A DNA stretch of 64,000 nucleotides, from assembly GCA_025200525.1 (NCBI GenBank), contig CM045770.1, positions 119,327,429 through 119,391,428 of the forward strand. Direction: 5' to 3'. Numbering within the stretch: the first letter of the stretch is position 1; the number at the start of each line of letters is the position of its first letter. Both the position numbers and the translations under genes were made by a program. Shown here one piece after another: positions 1-10,412 of the stretch. Below the pieces are notes generated by a model, which was not told where the DNA came from, ran no database searches, and saw nothing but the letters and a program-made list of their open reading frames with translations. Source of the DNA: Camellia lanceoleosa. Lineage: Eukaryota > Streptophyta > Magnoliopsida > Ericales > Theaceae.

Positions 1-928
1 CACATTATGTAGAGATAACTTCTATGGTTTTTGTCTTTGTGGAGTCTATATGATCCAAACAAACTAGTAGACAACTTATTGATGTGCCACAATAAAAATC
101 CCAAAGACCAATATCAACTATGGTGGAATCTAGCCAAATCAGAGTCCACATAGTAATCTTCACCTTTCACTAACAGAAACAGGAAGAGGTGAAATCAGAG
201 TCCATATAGCAGTCCACATAGCAGTCTTCACCTTTGACCAAGAAAGATAAAAAAAAAAAAAATGAAATGTAGTTGTGATCCAGTGTTCTTGGATTGGAGA
301 ATTCGATGAATCCAATAATCATACTCACACCAGAGTCCAGACCCATGTAATGAAGAAAGGTCCTGATGGGAAATGTTTTAAGTCATTCTTGGGAGAATGC
401 TATTCACCATCTCATGAAGCACATCAGATGAACATAAATCTGGCTTTGTTTAAAAACCCTTCTGTTGAAGCTAACAACATTTTAAGGAGGTAGTATGACT
501 GGTTTTCCATTCAAGTAAATAATTAAACATTGATTTGTTTTATATGTCCAAGCAAACTAAGGAAGTACCACATAGCATTAAAAAACGGAACATTTTCAAG
601 AGAACAAAGGTTTAAGGGATCTTCAAATTTTTCAGCCACCTAGGAAAAAAATAAAGGTACAAGGAACAATATAATGAGAAAATCAATCAGAAAGGTGTTT
701 GTAAAGAACAAAAGTCAACATAACATAGAATCCCACCTCATTATGCATGACAATTTATACAAGTCCATAACTTCCTTACATAACCATAGTTGACAAATGA
801 AATACACGGATTAAAAAAAAAAAAAAAAAAGTAGGCGCCGATTTTTATTGTTTTAACTACATACGTTGACCTACAACAACTTGGATGTTGAACAAAACAA
901 AATTGTATCAGTACAAAGTCCATCATTC
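1..928. other. Left edge, no gene recognised
   Basis: AT-rich sequence with A runs near 250-262 and 813-830. Short open frames are present, but none shows a family motif or convincing splice structure. Nothing here can be assigned a function. Confidence 0.5.
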
Positions 929-1891
929 CTAAGCAAGCTTATGAACCCAATGCAGCTGCATGTTGGGTAGCATCAGCATGAACATTTTCCGTGTTGCTTT
1001 ATCACGGAAACTCTCACACATCTTAATGTATTGGTCGGGAGTGATTTCGTCCATTGTTGCCAAACATTGGATACATGCTGCAATGGCTCACTTCAGCCAT
1101 TTTGTTCTGGCGAGCAAAAAATTCTTTTTTTGCAAGGTTTGTGGCAGTCCATGTATCAAGTGCGAAATCAAAGTGTGCACCCTTTTGCCCACCATCGTTG
1201 CCACTACTCCCACCTACCTTCGGGTCATCATCTCTGTCAATGTCATCATCAATAGGGATAGAATCGGTATTTGAATTAATTCCAACACCAAAGAATGCAC
1301 TTTGGATATCCCTTTCTTCATCAGAGGTTGGGAGTCCTTGGGTTGAAGCACAGGCAAGTGCACCAGTGGGTTGGAAGTTGGCAAAGAGAACGTTTGACAA
1401 GTCAATGTGGTCTAGACCCTTTTTCCTGAACACTTTTGCTCTGGGATGTGCCTACAAAAATAAGACAACCAAAGATATGGTAAATAAGAATTTTTCCAGT
1501 TAACGTACTGCAGTATGAAGGTTGTACTCAATCCTACGGTGGTGGTTGTTACCTTAACATAGTGATCCCAGACATCATCCGGGGCCATGACCGTTTTCCT
1601 CTGCTCATCCCAACCAAACCCTGTATGGTTTTTCAATTTCACAAATGTATTGTACGCTTGCCTGATGCGGTGGTACTTTTGTTTCAAATGGTTAACTGTG
1701 TACCTAACTTTGAACTGACTGTACAGCTCGTTGTCAATTCGAGTCCAATGCCTAGTGGTGAAAGAGTTTTTTTTGGTTAACGAGGGGTCTTGCTTTACCT
1801 CCTCGACCATCAATTAGATGAAGGCCAACTCAATCCTATTTGGCCACAACCTCAGTTCTTGCGCATCCTCAACGAACCCCTCACTGTCCAT
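929..1891 (-). pseudogene. Myb/SANT-like domain protein pseudogene (L10-interacting MYB-like / Harbinger-associated type)
   Basis: The minus strand starts at ATG 1891-1889 and encodes a Myb/SANT-like DNA-binding domain, including the blocks HLKQKYHRIRQAYN and GFGWDEQRKTV. A phase-0 intron with GT-AG borders runs from 1552 to 1452. The next exon opens with AHPRAKVFRKKGL, the usual sequence after the domain in this family, and continues through an acidic Asp-rich linker. The C-terminal block (CLATMDEITPDQYIKM to HWVHKLA, stop 931-929) is in a different frame, so an indel lies near 1085-1092. A TAA at 1816-1814 also interrupts the first exon where the family reads through. With two lesions this is a pseudogene. 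Such proteins include host DNA-binding proteins and the Myb partners of PIF/Harbinger transposases; the sequence does not show which this was. Confidence 0.8.
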
Positions 1892-4472
1892 CTATGAAAT
1901 ACACGTATTACACATGTGATAATTTTTCATGTGTCATGGGTAAATGTTAGGTGATGAGGTCTTACATACCATGGTGAAAATAGCAACTTACAAATTCCAT
2001 TTGACTGACAGTTGGTTTCTTTTGTACTACAGTATTGACATGTTGCACGTGGCTACGAATTTCATAGCATAAGTTGCAACAAGTCAAACAAATTGACTAG
2101 AAATGTGTTACATGTATACAGGTATTTCGTATGTGTAAACAAGCACGTTTGGTATAATGTAATATGCTGTGTACAAAAAAAAAAAATCGCAAGGAATAGA
2201 GTTATGATGTTTTAATGCATTCTTGTTTCGGTAAACATTGCATGTAACACATTTACGAAATGTAGCAAAGTAATATTTACCTCCACGTCGTTTTCAACAA
2301 AAGAAGATGCAATTGAGTCTGGTGTGTATGCTGCCTTTTGCTTCGTCTTCAAAGCGTCTTTAGTAAATGGGGGTGTACCTAAATGAACTGCACAGTGCAC
2401 TTTAACAATATGCAACGTGCCTTGTTCAAGAAAAATACATTTAATATAATTACAAGGGCTGAAAGACCTTACTCCTTTCCTCACGAATCTTGGTACAGTG
2501 GAGATCGAATTGACCACAAGAAATTGATGGTGTCACTACATCAACAACGATGACAACAATAAAAGTACAGAAATAAGTAAAACTTCCTGTTGGAGGAGAC
2601 AAAGATGGCATCACTACATCAACAACGATGACATCAACTGCACATATCCTTCTTCTCTAGCTTTTCACATTTCATTTTGTTTATACTAAGGCAAACTATT
2701 GATAAGATTTTACATTTTAAAAACAAAAAAATAATGAGTCAGTCAAATTACATATCCTTTTTTCCTTCTCAATTCACATTTTATTTTTAATTAAAATCTA
2801 ATACAGATTATGATTAGAAAAAAATGAACAAACCCACCATACTTGTTAATAAATCTTTAAAAACACTTTCTAATTAAATTTCAAATCTTTTGTGCATAAT
2901 ACCAGTTTTGATGCTAGTGTAGTACACTATAATTTAATGCCTTTTAACTAAGGAATCATTTTATACAATTCTTTGAAGTTCTTTGAAGTGCTTACATTTT
3001 ATTGCAAGCTATTCAATTGTTCAGGCATACAGGTAGGTGATGAGTTTTGCTTCTTCACTTTGTTTATTTTGACCCAAAAAATCCAAAATAATATGCATAT
3101 ATGCATATTGGAAGCACCATTTGGACCAGTTTATAATAATAAATCATGGAGTTAAAATTATTTAAGCACTGGTAAATAATATGTTTTGGACCATTTAGAC
3201 CCTTTCATAATAATAAATCATGGTGTCAAAATTATGGTTTAGCTAACCATTGCTAATTTGATTTTTGCTAAGTAAAATGGGAATTGTTTAACCTTGTTGA
3301 AGCCCCCATTTTGTACACCAAACCAGAAGAGTGAAAACAACAAAAAATCTGCTTCATTTTCATATAAGAGAAGGACTTCAATACCAATTTTGGAACCACA
3401 ATTGGGAAAGGGAAAACTATGACGAACTTAACAAAATATGATAAAGCTAATTTCCCAAATGGAAAGCATAAAATCTGTGCTTAGTATGTCCGAAATGTGG
3501 AAAATACATTCTGAAATCAAAACCAGTTACCCGAAGGTAGAGAAATTTCTTTCGGTTTCAAATGATTAAATTATTTTCCAAAAGCAAAGCAGCGAACTAA
3601 ACATTCATAATCTGAAAGGGATTTTCAGATTCAACTAGGGATTTGGTGTATAAAACAAACCACACCAATTTTAGGTTTACATATAAAACTTTAGTTCCGA
3701 GATTCAAGTACCATTTTCGTCTAACTGCTACCGTAAAGAATAGATTTGTTGAACAAAATTTCATTTCCTACAAATTTATGAAGAAGAACACTTGAAAATG
3801 GAAAGGGGAAATGGAGATCAAAATGAAAACATGATGAACCAAAAATAGCGCGACTAACCTCTTTGTCGTCAGATCTTCGTCGCCCTGAGCTCAAAGCGAC
3901 CACACTTGAACAGTGTCTTCGTCACTGGCCGTCGTCGTTGCTTTGGTGTTGCCAACCTTCACATATCAACCGAAGTGAAGATGTGGTAAAATGTTTGGTA
4001 AAGGTAATAAAGAGCAAGGCAGAGGCTATGAAGAGGAGCATAAGTAGATTCTAGTAAAGCCTATCTATTCCCATCACGTGAAGAATCAGATGGCTCATTT
4101 ATTTTTTTGAAAACATAATTCATTTTTCAAAATAACCAAACAAGTTGTATAAAATTTTCAAAAAACTATATTAAAAAAACCACAACCAAACACAGTGAAT
4201 ATTAGTATTAATTATGTACTTCTTCTTTCACTCTTGGAAAGGTGGTGACAAATTCAAAAAGTTAACTGTCATATCCAACTCAGGTGGAAAAATGATGATA
4301 ATTCCAAGAATGCATATGCAAGATTAAGAAATTTGCTTCATTTCATTCTATCATTCTAATAGGTTTTCTAAATGAGATAACTAGTTAAAACCATTGATTG
4401 CACATTATAATATATTTGACTTTTTACAACATCGACGTAATTACTTGATTTGTATGGAAAAGAAGACTACAC
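1892..4472. other. Intergenic, no gene recognised
   Basis: AT-rich DNA. An imperfect 32-bp direct repeat centred on CACTACATCAACAACGATGA occurs at about 2526-2557 and 2604-2636. The minus frame at 2212-2517 is open but matches no family I know; it could be an upstream exon of the neighbouring Myb/SANT pseudogene, but only weakly. A slightly GC-richer patch lies at 3850-3960 with no recognisable domain. Confidence 0.5.
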
Positions 4473-4883
4473 TGTTAGCTCCAACCCAAGTGGATCTCCC
4501 ATGTGAAGTCAAGCTAGCCATGTGCTGTGCCAGCGTAACCCTGGACAGCCACCGAAAGGTGAGTGAACAGCTGGCCATATGCTGTGCCAGCCAAGCTCTC
4601 TAGCTTTCTCCATCTTGGTGTATAAATACATAACAACCAAGGAAAATGGAGGAGAGGTGAGTGTGGTGCAAAAAAAAAAAAAAAAAAAACACAGAGAGTG
4701 TAATATGTGAGTGAGATAGTATTATAGAGAGTTGTGAGGTGTGAGTTTTGTAATCTCCCTCCGGGATAATTTTATAGTGGATGTCTCTCTCCATGGACGT
4801 AGGCAATTGCAGAACCACATAAATCTCTTGTGTCTCATTTCTGTGTGTATGTGATTGATTTCTGGTGTGTCATAATTCTAACA
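4473..4883 (+). repeat. 5' LTR of the truncated copia element
   Basis: The 411-bp LTR starts TGTTAG and ends CTAACA, a perfect 6-bp terminal inverted repeat. It is followed after 2 bp by the tRNA-Met primer site. It contains a TATA box (TATAAATA, 4621-4628) and, upstream of it, two imperfect copies of GCTRGCCATRTGCTGTGCCAGC at about 4513-4534 and 4570-4591, placed like U3 enhancer repeats. Confidence 0.82.
4621..4628 (+). promoter_or_regulatory. LTR TATA box
   Basis: TATAAATA lies in the middle of the LTR, downstream of the paired GCTGTGCCAGC repeats, as expected for the U3 promoter of a copia LTR. Confidence 0.6.
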
Positions 4884-4885
4884 AG

Positions 4886-4898
4886 TGGTATCAGAGCC
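4886..4898 (+). promoter_or_regulatory. Primer-binding site, initiator tRNA-Met
   Basis: TGGTATCAGAGCC begins 2 bp after the LTR. This is the standard complement of the 3' end of plant initiator tRNA-Met used by most copia elements. Confidence 0.92.
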
Positions 4899-5489
4899 AA
4901 GTTGGTCATTTTTTAGAAAAACAGAGTGCGATTTCAGAATCTGCCAGAAATCAAGTTGCTTGAAATTCACTTTTGTGCATACCAGGAGGAAGCTCTTGAC
5001 GAGAGGAGTCCAGAACTGCAAAGCAAAGCCCAAGAGGAGGCTCCACGCACCTTCACGAGCGCATTTGAAAAAAAACACGTGAGGCCCACTCTCACATACA
5101 CATGCTTCACGTGCCGTTGATAGTGCTGTTGCGTGACGTCAGTTGCAAACACGCGCCTAACGTGTGGCAAAAGGAAGAAGGTGAGTGGCCAGTGCCACGC
5201 TAGTGCCACATCAGCGCTACGTGTCAGCCATGACATTACCACGTCAGCGCCACATCATTGACACGTCACTGCCACGTCACTGTCGCGTTAGCCAAGCAAT
5301 GCTATGTGTCTGCCACGTCATTCCGTAGTTGGCTAGTTAACCTAAACCATCGAACTTATTTTAGCTAGATTTGAGCCATTTGAAGTCCGATTTTGGCGAT
5401 CCAATAGTGGTTTTCAACTATTTAGAGTATTCTGGAGACATCCGTAAGGTCAGATTTTTAATTCGGGGTTTTCTATAAAAAGAAATAAG

Positions 5490-7346
5490 ATGATGGAGGA
5501 ATCCATACCAACTTCAGGATCCATGATCAAGTTGAATCCTTCAAATTATGCAATCTGGAAATCGTTGATGGAAGGCATCCTATATTATAAAGACTTGTTT
5601 GACCCTATTTTTCTAAAAGGGGTTAAATCGAAAGCAGAGAATGATGAAAATTAGATAAAGATGAACTGAAAGACTGTTGGTTGTATTAGACAATGGATTG
5701 ACCACAGTGTGTTCCACCATGTCGCCCAAGAGACAGATGCTTATGTTCTTTGGAAAATGTTAGAAGACATGTACTAGTTAAAGACCGTCCGTAACAAAGC
5801 CTTGGTGATGAAAAGGCTTGTAAATCTGAAGTTGAAGAATGGTGTGCCTGTCGCCGAGTACACCAGTGAATTAAAAAATCTGGTGAATCAGCTTGCAACC
5901 GTCAAGACGCCTTTGGACGATGAAATGCAAGCTGTACTACTGCTCAGTTCTTTATCGAATAGTTAGGAGACGTTGGTGGTTTCTCTCAGTAACTCTGTAC
6001 CAAAAGGGAAGCTAACAATGAACATGATCACAGACGCCATGTACAATGAAGAGACAAGAAGGAAAGACATGGGAGGTAATCAGTCCTATGCTCTTGCCAC
6101 AGAAGATAGAGGCAGAGACAGAGGTAGAGGAAGAGACAGAGGAAGAAGCAAGAGTAGAGGCAGCTAGAACAACAAGAGTAAATCCAGAGACAACAAAGGT
6201 CGAGGAAACTCCAACTTTACTTGTTTTCACTGTGGCCAGGAGGGTCACATAAAGAGAAACTACCCAAGCCGGAAGATAAAGGCCAAAGCAGTAAGTCAAA
6301 GGGAGATGAGAACATGACCGCTACAACAACTGATGAAATACTTCTTACAGTTGGTAAAGAGGATAACTACCTTCATGTGGTTGACCACAGGTACACAGAA
6401 TGGGTGATAGACATAGATGTATCCTATCACATCACTTCCCATAGGGAACTCTTTAGCTCATACAACATTGGAGATTTTGGCACTGTTCGAATGGGAAATT
6501 CTAGCTATTCAAAGATTGTGGGTATTGGAGACATTAGCATTCAGACTAATGTCGGGCACAAGCTGGTTCTCAAAGATGTAAGGCATGTTCCAGATTTGCG
6601 CCTCAATCTTATCTCTAGAAAAGCCCTGGACCGATAGGACTATACAAGCACATTCAAAAATGGTCATTAGAAGTTAACAGGAGGAGCTTTGACAATCGCT
6701 AGAGAAGAGATATCTTCCACATTGTACAAGACTCAAACGAAGATCTGTCTGGGAAGTCTTAATGCAGCAAAAGACAAGGAGTCACCGGACTTATGGCACA
6801 AAAGACTAGCTTACATGAGTGAGAAGGGATTGCATCTGTTAGCAAAGCAATCCAGGATACCCTTATCCAAAGGGAGTGCCTTAAAGCCGTGTGATCATTG
6901 CCTTTATGGCAAGCAGCATCGAGTATCATTCAGTTCAACGAGCAAAAGGAAAACAGAAGTGCTCAGTATGGTATACTCGGGTGTTTGTGGCCCAATCGAA
7001 GTGGAGTCACTCGGCCGCCGCAAGTATTTTTTGACTTTCATTGATAATGCATCGAGGAAGTTGTAGGCGTATTTCCTAAACAAAAAGGATGAGGTATTTC
7101 AATACTTTTAGGAGTTCCATGCAATGGTGGAAAAAGAGACTGGGAAAAAGTTTAAGTGTCTTCGCACAGACAATGGAGGCGAGTACACTTCCAATGGCTT
7201 TTCAACATATTGTGCCAGCAGAGGTGTACAAGACAACAGTTCCTGGTACCCTACAATACAATGGTGTGGCAGAGAGGATGAACCGCACTATTATTGAAAG
7301 AGTCAGATGCATGCTTAGAATGACAAAGTTGCCAAAGTCATTCTAG
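5490..7346 (+). pseudogene. copia gag-pol remnant (gag, protease, integrase)
   Basis: Gag starts at ATG 5490 with an N-terminal block containing LNPSNYAIWKSLMEG, followed by a UBN2-type region with several stops (for example after KAENDEN and MLEDMY). An Arg/Gly/Asp repeat (RDRGRGRDRGR, about 6110-6150) precedes a zinc knuckle reading CFHCGQEGHIKRNY, where the final Cys is replaced by Tyr. The protease motif reads WVIDID where DSG or DTG is expected, so the catalytic site is lost. The integrase zinc-binding region (LWHKRL, then CDHC) and part of the catalytic core (SGVCGPIEVESLG; LRTDNGGEYTS in another frame) are recognisable. At least two frameshifts and many stops make it inactive. Confidence 0.88.
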
Positions 7347-7416
7347 GCTGAAGGCGCCTCGTATAACCTGGAATATCCTAAACCCCACTCTTATCCATTC
7401 ATATATATAGAAAGAG

Positions 7417-7424
7417 TATATAAA
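7417..7424 (+). promoter_or_regulatory. Probable TATA box of the AP2/ERF pseudogene
   Basis: TATATAAA lies about 108 bp upstream of the ancestral ATG at 7532, followed by an A/C-rich leader typical of plant 5' UTRs. This suggests the pseudogene kept its own promoter and is not a retrocopy. Confidence 0.45.
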
Positions 7425-7531
7425 TGTTGATACACACACAACACAAGACAATCAAATCAAAAGAGTGTTATTTTCATAATATTCTCACCTACTTCAACAA
7501 CATTGAAAGTAAAAGGTAAGAAAAAAAAAAT

Positions 7532-8068
7532 ATGTTGAGGAAGAAAAAAGTAGAGAATGGAGAAAATGAGAAAGAAAACAACATTGATGGAAATGGAAAC
7601 GTAGGTTGGGATCGGTTGATGAACATGGAGGTTGCTGGCACTTCTTGGTGGGGCCCAGAGAGCTCACAAACGCTATGTCAGTGTACAGTAAAGGCCGTTA
7701 TGGTGGTGGATGGCAGAGATCAAAGACACCATTCAAAAAATTGGGGTATGGTTTGGAACATTACACTGCTAAGGAAGCATGAAGGGCCTATGATGAGGTA
7801 GCTTGCTTGCTTCGTGGATCCAACACTCATACCAATTTTTGGCCTTGTTCACCATCTTCCAATTCCTCTCCTGTTCTCCCCTCGAAAATCACAAACCTTC
7901 TTCTCCATAGGCTCAAAGCTCGAAACAATGCTAGTAATAGTGCTTCTTCAACTTTCGATTCTTGTTCTTTGCACGCTAACCAAATATTACAGAGTTAGGA
8001 AGACAAGCAATTTGATAATTTCTTCGACAACATGCCCAATATTAGTACTACTGCTGTTGCTACTGCTG

Positions 8069-8163
<95 letters not shown>

Positions 8164-8237
8164 TCCATAAATGAAGAAAGTGAAATTAACAATTCTAGTA
8201 TCAACACCATTACTACTTGTACTAGTGATAGTTGCTT
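7532..8237 (+). pseudogene. ERN1-like AP2/ERF transcription factor pseudogene
   Basis: From ATG 7532 the frame reads MLRKKKVENGENEKEN, then an N-terminal tail ending GWDRLMN, as in ERN1-type ERFs. After a frameshift near 7640-7650 another frame gives GGAQRAHKRYVSV, then a TAA stop at 7689-7691. A deletion at about 7712 precedes AEIKDTIQKIGVWFGT. A third shift and a TGA (7780-7782) precede RAYDEVACLLRGSNTHTNF, the end of the AP2 domain, and then FWPCSPSS and SKITNLLLHRLKARNN, typical of this subgroup. The same frame continues, with one TAG at 7996-7998, into a Thr/Asn homopolymer region. It is then cut off at the hAT-like element starting at 8241. Functional relatives are DNA-binding regulators, including nodulation factors in legumes. 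This copy is dead. Confidence 0.82.
8041..8163 (+). repeat. (ACT)n-(AAT)n compound microsatellite
   Basis: ACT repeats run to about 8103, then AAT repeats to 8163. In the frame continuing from the ERF pseudogene they encode a Thr run followed by an Asn run of about 20, so the tract probably began as a coding low-complexity region and expanded. Confidence 0.95.
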
Positions 8238-8439
8238 GATTAGGAATGGCAATTGAGGCGGGCGGGCGGGCGGGCGGGGCCGGGACTACACTTCCGTCCC
8301 GATTCTGAAGGAATAAATTCCCGTCCGCCTCGATCCCGACGGGGAGCCCATCGCCCCCTCGGCCCTCCCTATCAGGAATCGGGTATCCTCGACCCCGAAA
8401 ATATAAGAATTCATTTTTTGACTCTCTTTATTAAAGTTG

Positions 8440-8780
8440 TTAATTAAAAACTTTTTGCCTCAAGTCCATCACTTTTTTCCTAGTACAACTCTTATAGTGA
8501 TCATGCAAATGCCTATTTTCATTTTTGAATCACCTCCAAGATGCTTATTACAATAATTACAAATTGCCTTCCACACCCCATTGACTTGTTGTTTCTTAAA
8601 GTGTTCCCACACAACACTAGGTTTTCTTTTAGTTCCTCCACAAGTATTACACTTTTCTTCTAAATCAACAACATTTTGATTAGAAAGGGGAGACGGCGAG
8701 TTGGACAGTAAGTTGGTAACTCGCAATGATTGTTCTGAGGTCTCGCTCTCAACTGGTACTTGAGAGTTAACATCTGACAT
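8440..8780 (-). pseudogene. hAT transposase N-terminal BED zinc-finger remnant
   Basis: Minus-strand ATG 8780-8778 starts a Ser/Gln-rich leader, then KRKPSVVWEHFKK and AICNYCNKHLGGDSK, the first half of a BED zinc finger including its Cys pair. A frameshift follows near 8515. The alternative frame then gives RHLHDHYKSCTRKK, supplying the expected zinc-binding His, and ends at a stop at 8442-8440. BED fingers mediate end binding in hAT transposases. Only this module remains; the DDE catalytic part and hAT dimerisation domain are absent. Confidence 0.82.
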
Positions 8781-8997
8781 TTTTTACCTTTATAAAAATA
8801 ACATGAAATAAATAAATAAATAAACAAATGTAGCATTGTGTAATTCTAGAATTATGTAGTAGTACTAAAATGATAAGTAAACAGAGGTAGCATTGTGTAA
8901 TTCCAGAATTATTAATCCCAAGCCTAATAGTCTCTCATGTAATCTAGTCCAATGAAACAAACACAACTTGAAAGCTAGTAGTACTAAAATGATAAGT

Positions 8998-9292
8998 AAC
9001 AAAACAACAAATGTCTTGGTTGATGCAAACTTCATTACTAAAGTTGCAGATGCAGGGGTTTGCAAACTACTTCAAAGAATAGATGATGCAGGTCTATTTA
9101 GCAGGGCTAGTGGCAATGTTTTTCAAGATCCGGAGTAAACAAAATTTTGCTTTGCTTTGTTTTGTTTTGTTTTCTTTTATTTGCTTATGTGGAGAACAAT
9201 TTTGACCTAATTTTTTATTTTTGTATTCACATTAGGGTAGACCAAATGAGGAATTTCTCTGAAATGAATTGGTCACGAGGCTTCACATATTG
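8998..9292 (+). pseudogene. Receptor-like protein kinase fragment inside the hAT-like element
   Basis: Exon-like segment 8998-9134 reads NKTTNVLVDANFITKVADAG and on through RASGNVFQDPE. This corresponds to kinase subdomains VIB-VIII with DAG in place of DFG. A GT donor follows at 9135. After about 100 bp a TTAG acceptor (to 9235) restores the frame (GA plus G) and the next exon reads VDQMRNFSEMN before diverging to a stop near 9292. The intron is kept, so the fragment came from genomic DNA. The start, ATP-binding lobe and C-lobe are missing. It is a gene fragment, not a working kinase. Confidence 0.68.
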
Positions 9293-9936
9293 ACTCATTC
9301 GGATCTAATGAAAAGTATACTTCAATGGGTATGCAAAAACTCATTTCATTATTTGTTCGCTTTAGACAGGTTTTGTTGTGGTTTTATTTTCATATAGCAA
9401 ATTTAACCCTTGAAATATATGTGATAGGAGAAAGACTAGGAAAGAACCTAAAAATAACTAGCAACACTAACATGACAACTTTGAAATTGATAATAACAAC
9501 AAAATTTTACAAGTGTTTCCAATATAAGTTCATTAGTGGTGATAATCTTGAAAGCTTCCAAATTATTGAATTCTAAGTTATAAAATTAGGTTACATAAAC
9601 TTTATAATATGTAGCAGCAATTAGGAATATTGTAAAATTACAACCATGTCATTACTAGTTCTAGAAACAAACGGATCTTGTCTTTGGGAGCATAAAGAAT
9701 TCACTAGGAATTTATGCCATTTATATCCATGAAAAAAAAAACAGAGGTCGAAACCAATAATACATACACTCAGATACTATCTGATACATACTTTGAGGCC
9801 AATATTCTGATACATACATATATACACTCAGATCTGAAATCCCTAGATCTAGTTTAACGAGAGATAGAGAGATATACCCTTTGAAGATCAACGGTGAGGG
9901 AGGAGCAGCGGTGAGGGATGAGCACTGTCGACGTCG

Positions 9937-9945
9937 TGAGAGAGA

Positions 9946-9982
<37 letters not shown>
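9937..9982 (+). repeat. (GA)n microsatellite
   Basis: About 46 bp of nearly pure AG repeats in the right half of the hAT-like element, in what would be the 5' leader side of the minus-strand transposase. Confidence 0.95.
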
Positions 9983-9988
<6 letters not shown>

Positions 9989-10412
9989 AAGCCTATAAAA
10001 CAGCGGTGGTAAGGAAAGAGAAGCGGTAAGGGAGCAGGTAGAACAACGACAATGAGAGAAAGAGATAGAGAGAGCAGTAGTAAGGACATTGTTGTGTTTG
10101 TGTTGTGATTGATTCAACCAAACCCTAGGCACACGCATATATATAAACAAGGGCATACTCATAATTTCACATCGGGGCTAACCGAGGCGGGAACTAGGGC
10201 TTAAAAATGCATCACCGTCCTTGGTTCGAAAATCATCAGGGATTGATTTTTGAATACCATCCCTGGCCTGTCGAGGGTATTTTTTCAGGGAAAACCCGCT
10301 CAATTCGGGGTCGGGGGTCGAGTCCCCATCAGGTCGGGTTTAGATTGCCATCCCTAGCAATCCGCACTATATAGGTTTTGGATTTTCTTTCATTTTGGAA
10401 CAAATCCTACAT

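Larger units (their letters stand above)
4473..7355 (+). mobile_element. Truncated Ty1/copia retrotransposon (5' LTR to integrase)
   Basis: Layout is 5' LTR, tRNA-Met primer site, leader, gag, protease, then integrase. The reading stops inside integrase just after a block equivalent to the conserved LPKSFWAEA (here LPKSF, stop, AE). No reverse transcriptase, RNase H or 3' LTR follows; instead the promoter region of an AP2/ERF pseudogene begins at about 7370. The 3' half has therefore been deleted. Many in-frame stops show that the element is old. Confidence 0.88.
8241..10356. mobile_element. hAT-like DNA transposon, internally rearranged
   Basis: The left end is TAGGAATGGCAAT (8241-8253). 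The right end, read on the minus strand, is TAGGGATGGCAAT (10356-10344), giving a 13-bp terminal inverted repeat with one mismatch. Both subterminal regions are rich in CGGG/CCCG-type repeats. Inside is the BED zinc finger of a hAT transposase read from the minus strand, with its 5' side toward 10356; the rest of the transposase is missing. A kinase gene fragment lies between the zinc-finger exon and the right end. No clear 8-bp target duplication is visible, so the ends may have decayed. Confidence 0.7.

Noticed and set aside
275..493. 72-aa open frame beside an A run
   Set aside because: FDESNNHTHTRVQTHVM superficially recalls a kinase activation segment, but no kinase motif follows and splice sites are unclear.
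1023..1503. Several plus-strand frames over the Myb/SANT pseudogene
   Set aside because: They are shadows of the minus-strand coding sequence, which carries the family motifs and splice signals.
7995..8252. Leu/Val-rich minus frame that looks like a membrane protein
   Set aside because: It is the reverse reading of the (ACT)n-(AAT)n microsatellite.
9721..10162. Minus frames rich in Ser-Leu repeats
   Set aside because: They read a (GA)n tract; no domain, and likely the transposon leader.
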